Part shown: positions 63,301 through 64,000 of the stretch, one piece after another | Layout of the letters: each line of letters opens with the position of its first letter | How positions within the stretch are numbered: the first letter of the stretch is position 1 | NCBI RefSeq assembly: GCF_000620505.1 | Contig: NZ_KK211144.1 | Coordinates: forward strand, 129,400 to 193,399 | DNA length: 64,000 bases | Direction of reading: 5' to 3' | Source: Sulfitobacter sp. 20_GPM-1509m | GTDB lineage: Bacteria > Pseudomonadota > Alphaproteobacteria > Rhodobacterales > Rhodobacteraceae | Position numbers and translations under genes: made by a program | The notes under the pieces: generated by a model | Told to the model about the DNA's origin: nothing | Database searches by the model: none | Seen by the model: only the letters and a program-made list of their open reading frames with translations

Positions 63301-63465
63301 GCGGGGCTTGCTTCGACTGATCATGATGGCAGGTTCAACATTCTTGATCTGGAATATCTGGAGAACATCCTGACCGAACAGCTCGCCCCGGGCGATGTCG
63401 TCCTGGTAAAAGGCTCGAACAGTACGGGACTGTTTCAAAACCTTTCGAAATTCAGAATGTCTTGA
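60400..63465 (+). CDS. Alpha/alpha-toroid domain fused to a MurF-like ATP-dependent ligase
   Basis: 1021 aa. Residues about 200-560 look like an (alpha/alpha)6 barrel of the kind in glycosidases, lyases or epimerases: CFDRPINHYNTLRHASSTYALCEA, GGNAVAILACCKFFEVTGD, SMQRSDGSFCHVLD, TVYYDGEAAFGLMRLY. From about 660 to the end it is Mur-ligase-like: GITGSAGKTTVTSMIAHCL (P-loop), NIHPAHLIYH, ILDHSYNANPASMRAALDDML and RVAILGDMAELGEESDA, all MurF hallmarks; ATP and a carboxyl-amine ligation are expected. No peptidoglycan cluster is nearby. The next gene on the opposite strand encodes a repeat protein. Possible roles are cross-linking of peptide or polysaccharide, as in cyanophycin or poly-gamma-glutamate-type synthesis; this is inference. 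Confidence 0.85.
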   Translation: MKTNAVSKFLDEFASRVSSLPAPYPRFVVFVSATDGDSRARVRTITASTLAELRERLQEKGPLQMLGARHVRLDWATSVQAVPFATYIAALKKVKRNYSRKGLSLDTDFQHAITEGELNGSALLYQGAQVPHCEINLNNFGIYWKRRFGKTFEVPKETDTVHLFSTDGMFRDGDSDEIVNLEPSGPNGGRRIFDLMQPANLDFLIDESAGYLAAQVNENGMFHYGRHPCFDRPINHYNTLRHASSTYALCEAYEVSQRDDLREAIDRSLRQIAKNLVKYSHGPDGASAFLMDTGKEVKLGGNAVAILACCKFFEVTGDKTVLELARRLGNGILSMQRSDGSFCHVLDADTLTPKEDFRTVYYDGEAAFGLMRLYGATGDQRWLDATRRAVDYFIAKDYWQYNDHWLAYCVNELSRHYTDPKYIAFGIRNVRDYLPFIRERITTFPTLLELCCATRLLLQRALQDASLTPIIDALDLHAFREAMEHRAQYLTNGFFFPEVAMYFRNPASVTGSFFIRHHGFRVRIDDVEHYLSGLIAYRSYLKERDSFINLCDQQKRRQVGKPGQARWTTQSITDLLPGSEWLRPPSASQELNGVSTFAPSFRADDIVFARHPEDRFGIPYKELEDSQIFPRLAIVSRPEGASVKAGSVLRVPDMSAALIALAHDARRSLAAPVVGITGSAGKTTVTSMIAHCLGAVGKVHATRFSANMVRGLAWNLCCAPTDTEYCILEMAIGQMQENTRLARPDIAVFTNIHPAHLIYHKDTATIADKKARIFTEMPDNGVAILNRDMNEYEIVEAAAKNKGLKIVTYGWSDTANIFPVSPAHSASQITLSVFGEHHTVPTLSAGRYAIDNTMAVAAVVRVLDQPVGPVLAHLTTFAKDVGRGQVIELAVAKGFAKILDHSYNANPASMRAALDDMLAMPCDGKRVAILGDMAELGEESDAAHAALIHLLREKQLDSVYLVGDAFKAGLASTDHDGRFNILDLEYLENILTEQLAPGDVVLVKGSNSTGLFQNLSKFRMS

Positions 63466-63606
63466 CCCGCTTTCTGCCCCCCGTTGGGGCGGCTTAAACT
63501 GTGGCCGGTCTTCCGTCTTTTTGAACTGTGGTTAAGGCCTGCGGTCGCGCATTCAGGGTGACCGTCAGCTGCGCTCTCCTTTCGCAACAGTCGGCTGAAA
63601 AGCAAA

Positions 63607-63633
63607 CAAGCCCCACATGGAATGCGGGGCTTG
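63607..63633 (-). terminator. Terminator of the right-edge repeat-protein gene
   Basis: CAAGCCCC (63607-63614) and GGGGCTTG (63626-63633); on the minus strand the stem is followed by TTTGCTTTTC. Located 32 bases beyond the stop of the gene reading leftwards from the edge. Confidence 0.75.
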
Positions 63634-63664
63634 AGATTGTTTCGTTGATCTACCGAACCAGCGG

Positions 63665-64000
63665 TTAGACGATGTCGTCTGCTCCACCCAGACCACCGAG
63701 CAAGCCGCCCAGCAGGCCGTCTTCACCGGTTACACTGTCCAGCAGACCATTGTCGCCGCCAAGCAGCCCGCCAACGAGGCCATCGTCACCGGTCAGGCCA
63801 TCCAGCAGACCGCTATCGCCGCCAAGCAGACCACCAACAAGGCCGTCGTCACCGGTCAAGCCGTCCAGCAGACCGCTATCACCGCCAAGCAGGCCGCCAA
63901 CAAGGCCGTCGTCACCGGTCAAGCCATCCAGCAGACCACCGTCGCCGCCAAGCAGCCCGCCAACGAGACCGTCGTCACCGGTCAAGCCATCCAGCAGACC
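63665..64000 (-). CDS. C-terminal part of a fourth Gly/Leu/Asp repeat protein (runs off right edge)
   Basis: 111 codons in frame from the window end to the TAA at 63665. Composed of 21-residue units, GLLDGLTGDDG followed by LVGGLLGGDS, at least four copies, then LLDSVTGEDGLLGGLLGG and the terminus LGGADDIV. The last residues resemble those of the 627-aa protein (GLDGAPDI), consistent with a shared C-terminal export signal. N-terminus, prefix domain and linker cannot be seen. It is convergent with the MurF-like gene. Confidence 0.8.
   Translation of the reverse strand, partial: GLLDGLTGDDGLVGGLLGGDGGLLDGLTGDDGLVGGLLGGDSGLLDGLTGDDGLVGGLLGGDSGLLDGLTGDDGLVGGLLGGDNGLLDSVTGEDGLLGGLLGGLGGADDIV
63749..64000 (-). 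repeat. Four visible tandem 63-bp coding repeats, continuing off the edge
   Basis: 252 bases, 4 x 63, near-identical units differing at the last codon (Ser, Asn or Gly) and at synonymous sites. Confidence 0.88.

Noticed and set aside
63466..63664. Additional small gene between the MurF-like gene and the right-edge gene
   Set aside because: Only a GCCCC/GGGGC hairpin near 63475-63490 and the terminator at 63607-63633 are seen; no supported reading frame.

Overview
The window looks like a chromosomal segment of a Roseobacter-group alphaproteobacterium (Rhodobacteraceae sensu lato). The reasons are high GC, tightly overlapping ATGA/TGATG operons, a sorbitol/mannitol smo operon closely resembling the Rhodobacter one, a TAXI-type TRAP transporter, a hemP-linked heme locus and a CoA-dependent anthranilate pathway. 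The species cannot be named from sequence alone.

Left third (1-13 kb): a minus-strand catabolic operon runs from 8298 down past the left edge. It encodes a 2-aminobenzoyl-CoA monooxygenase/reductase, SDR, MarR regulator, enoyl-CoA hydratase, acyl-CoA dehydrogenase, aryl-CoA ligase, tryptophan 2,3-dioxygenase and kynureninase. Together these would take tryptophan through kynurenine to anthranilate and then through the hybrid aerobic CoA route into beta-oxidation. A 20-bp AT-rich palindrome upstream is a candidate MarR operator. rsgA follows on the plus strand behind a hairpin-rich leader, then two low-GC small genes of unknown function, then a second minus-strand acyl-CoA-type operon (dienoyl-CoA-isomerase-like crotonase, Fe-dependent alcohol dehydrogenase, hot-dog thioesterase).

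Middle (13-37 kb): a LacI-type regulator and the smoEFGK-smoS-mtlK polyol operon with a perfect 14-bp operator; a heme-uptake region (hemP, tonB/exbD/exbD/exbB and outer-membrane receptor on minus; hmuSTUV on plus); a small secreted protein; a PAS-HWE kinase-receiver protein; and a TAXI TRAP system.

Right third (37-64 kb): the most unusual part. Four genes encode very repetitive acidic Gly/Leu/Asp or Val/Glu/Thr proteins (956, 741 and 627 aa, plus one cut by the right edge). Two of them, and a 258-aa protein, start with a BapA/LapF-like prefix domain, and two carry long Asp-Pro-Thr linkers. Between them lie a complete type I secretion system (TolC-like, LapB-like ABC exporter, HlyD-like adaptor), a one-POTRA Omp85 protein, a glycosyltransferase, a hybrid kinase with HPt domain, a NarL-type regulator, and two response regulators whose C-terminal halves look like degenerate GGDEF domains. 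A 1021-aa protein fuses an alpha/alpha-toroid region to a MurF-like ligase. Several promoters share a TTAAGTATGTAAA-like element, and the secretion operon has a perfect CtrA-type box. I infer a regulated surface-matrix or adhesin export locus with noncanonical repeat substrates. That is a hypothesis from context, not a demonstrated function.
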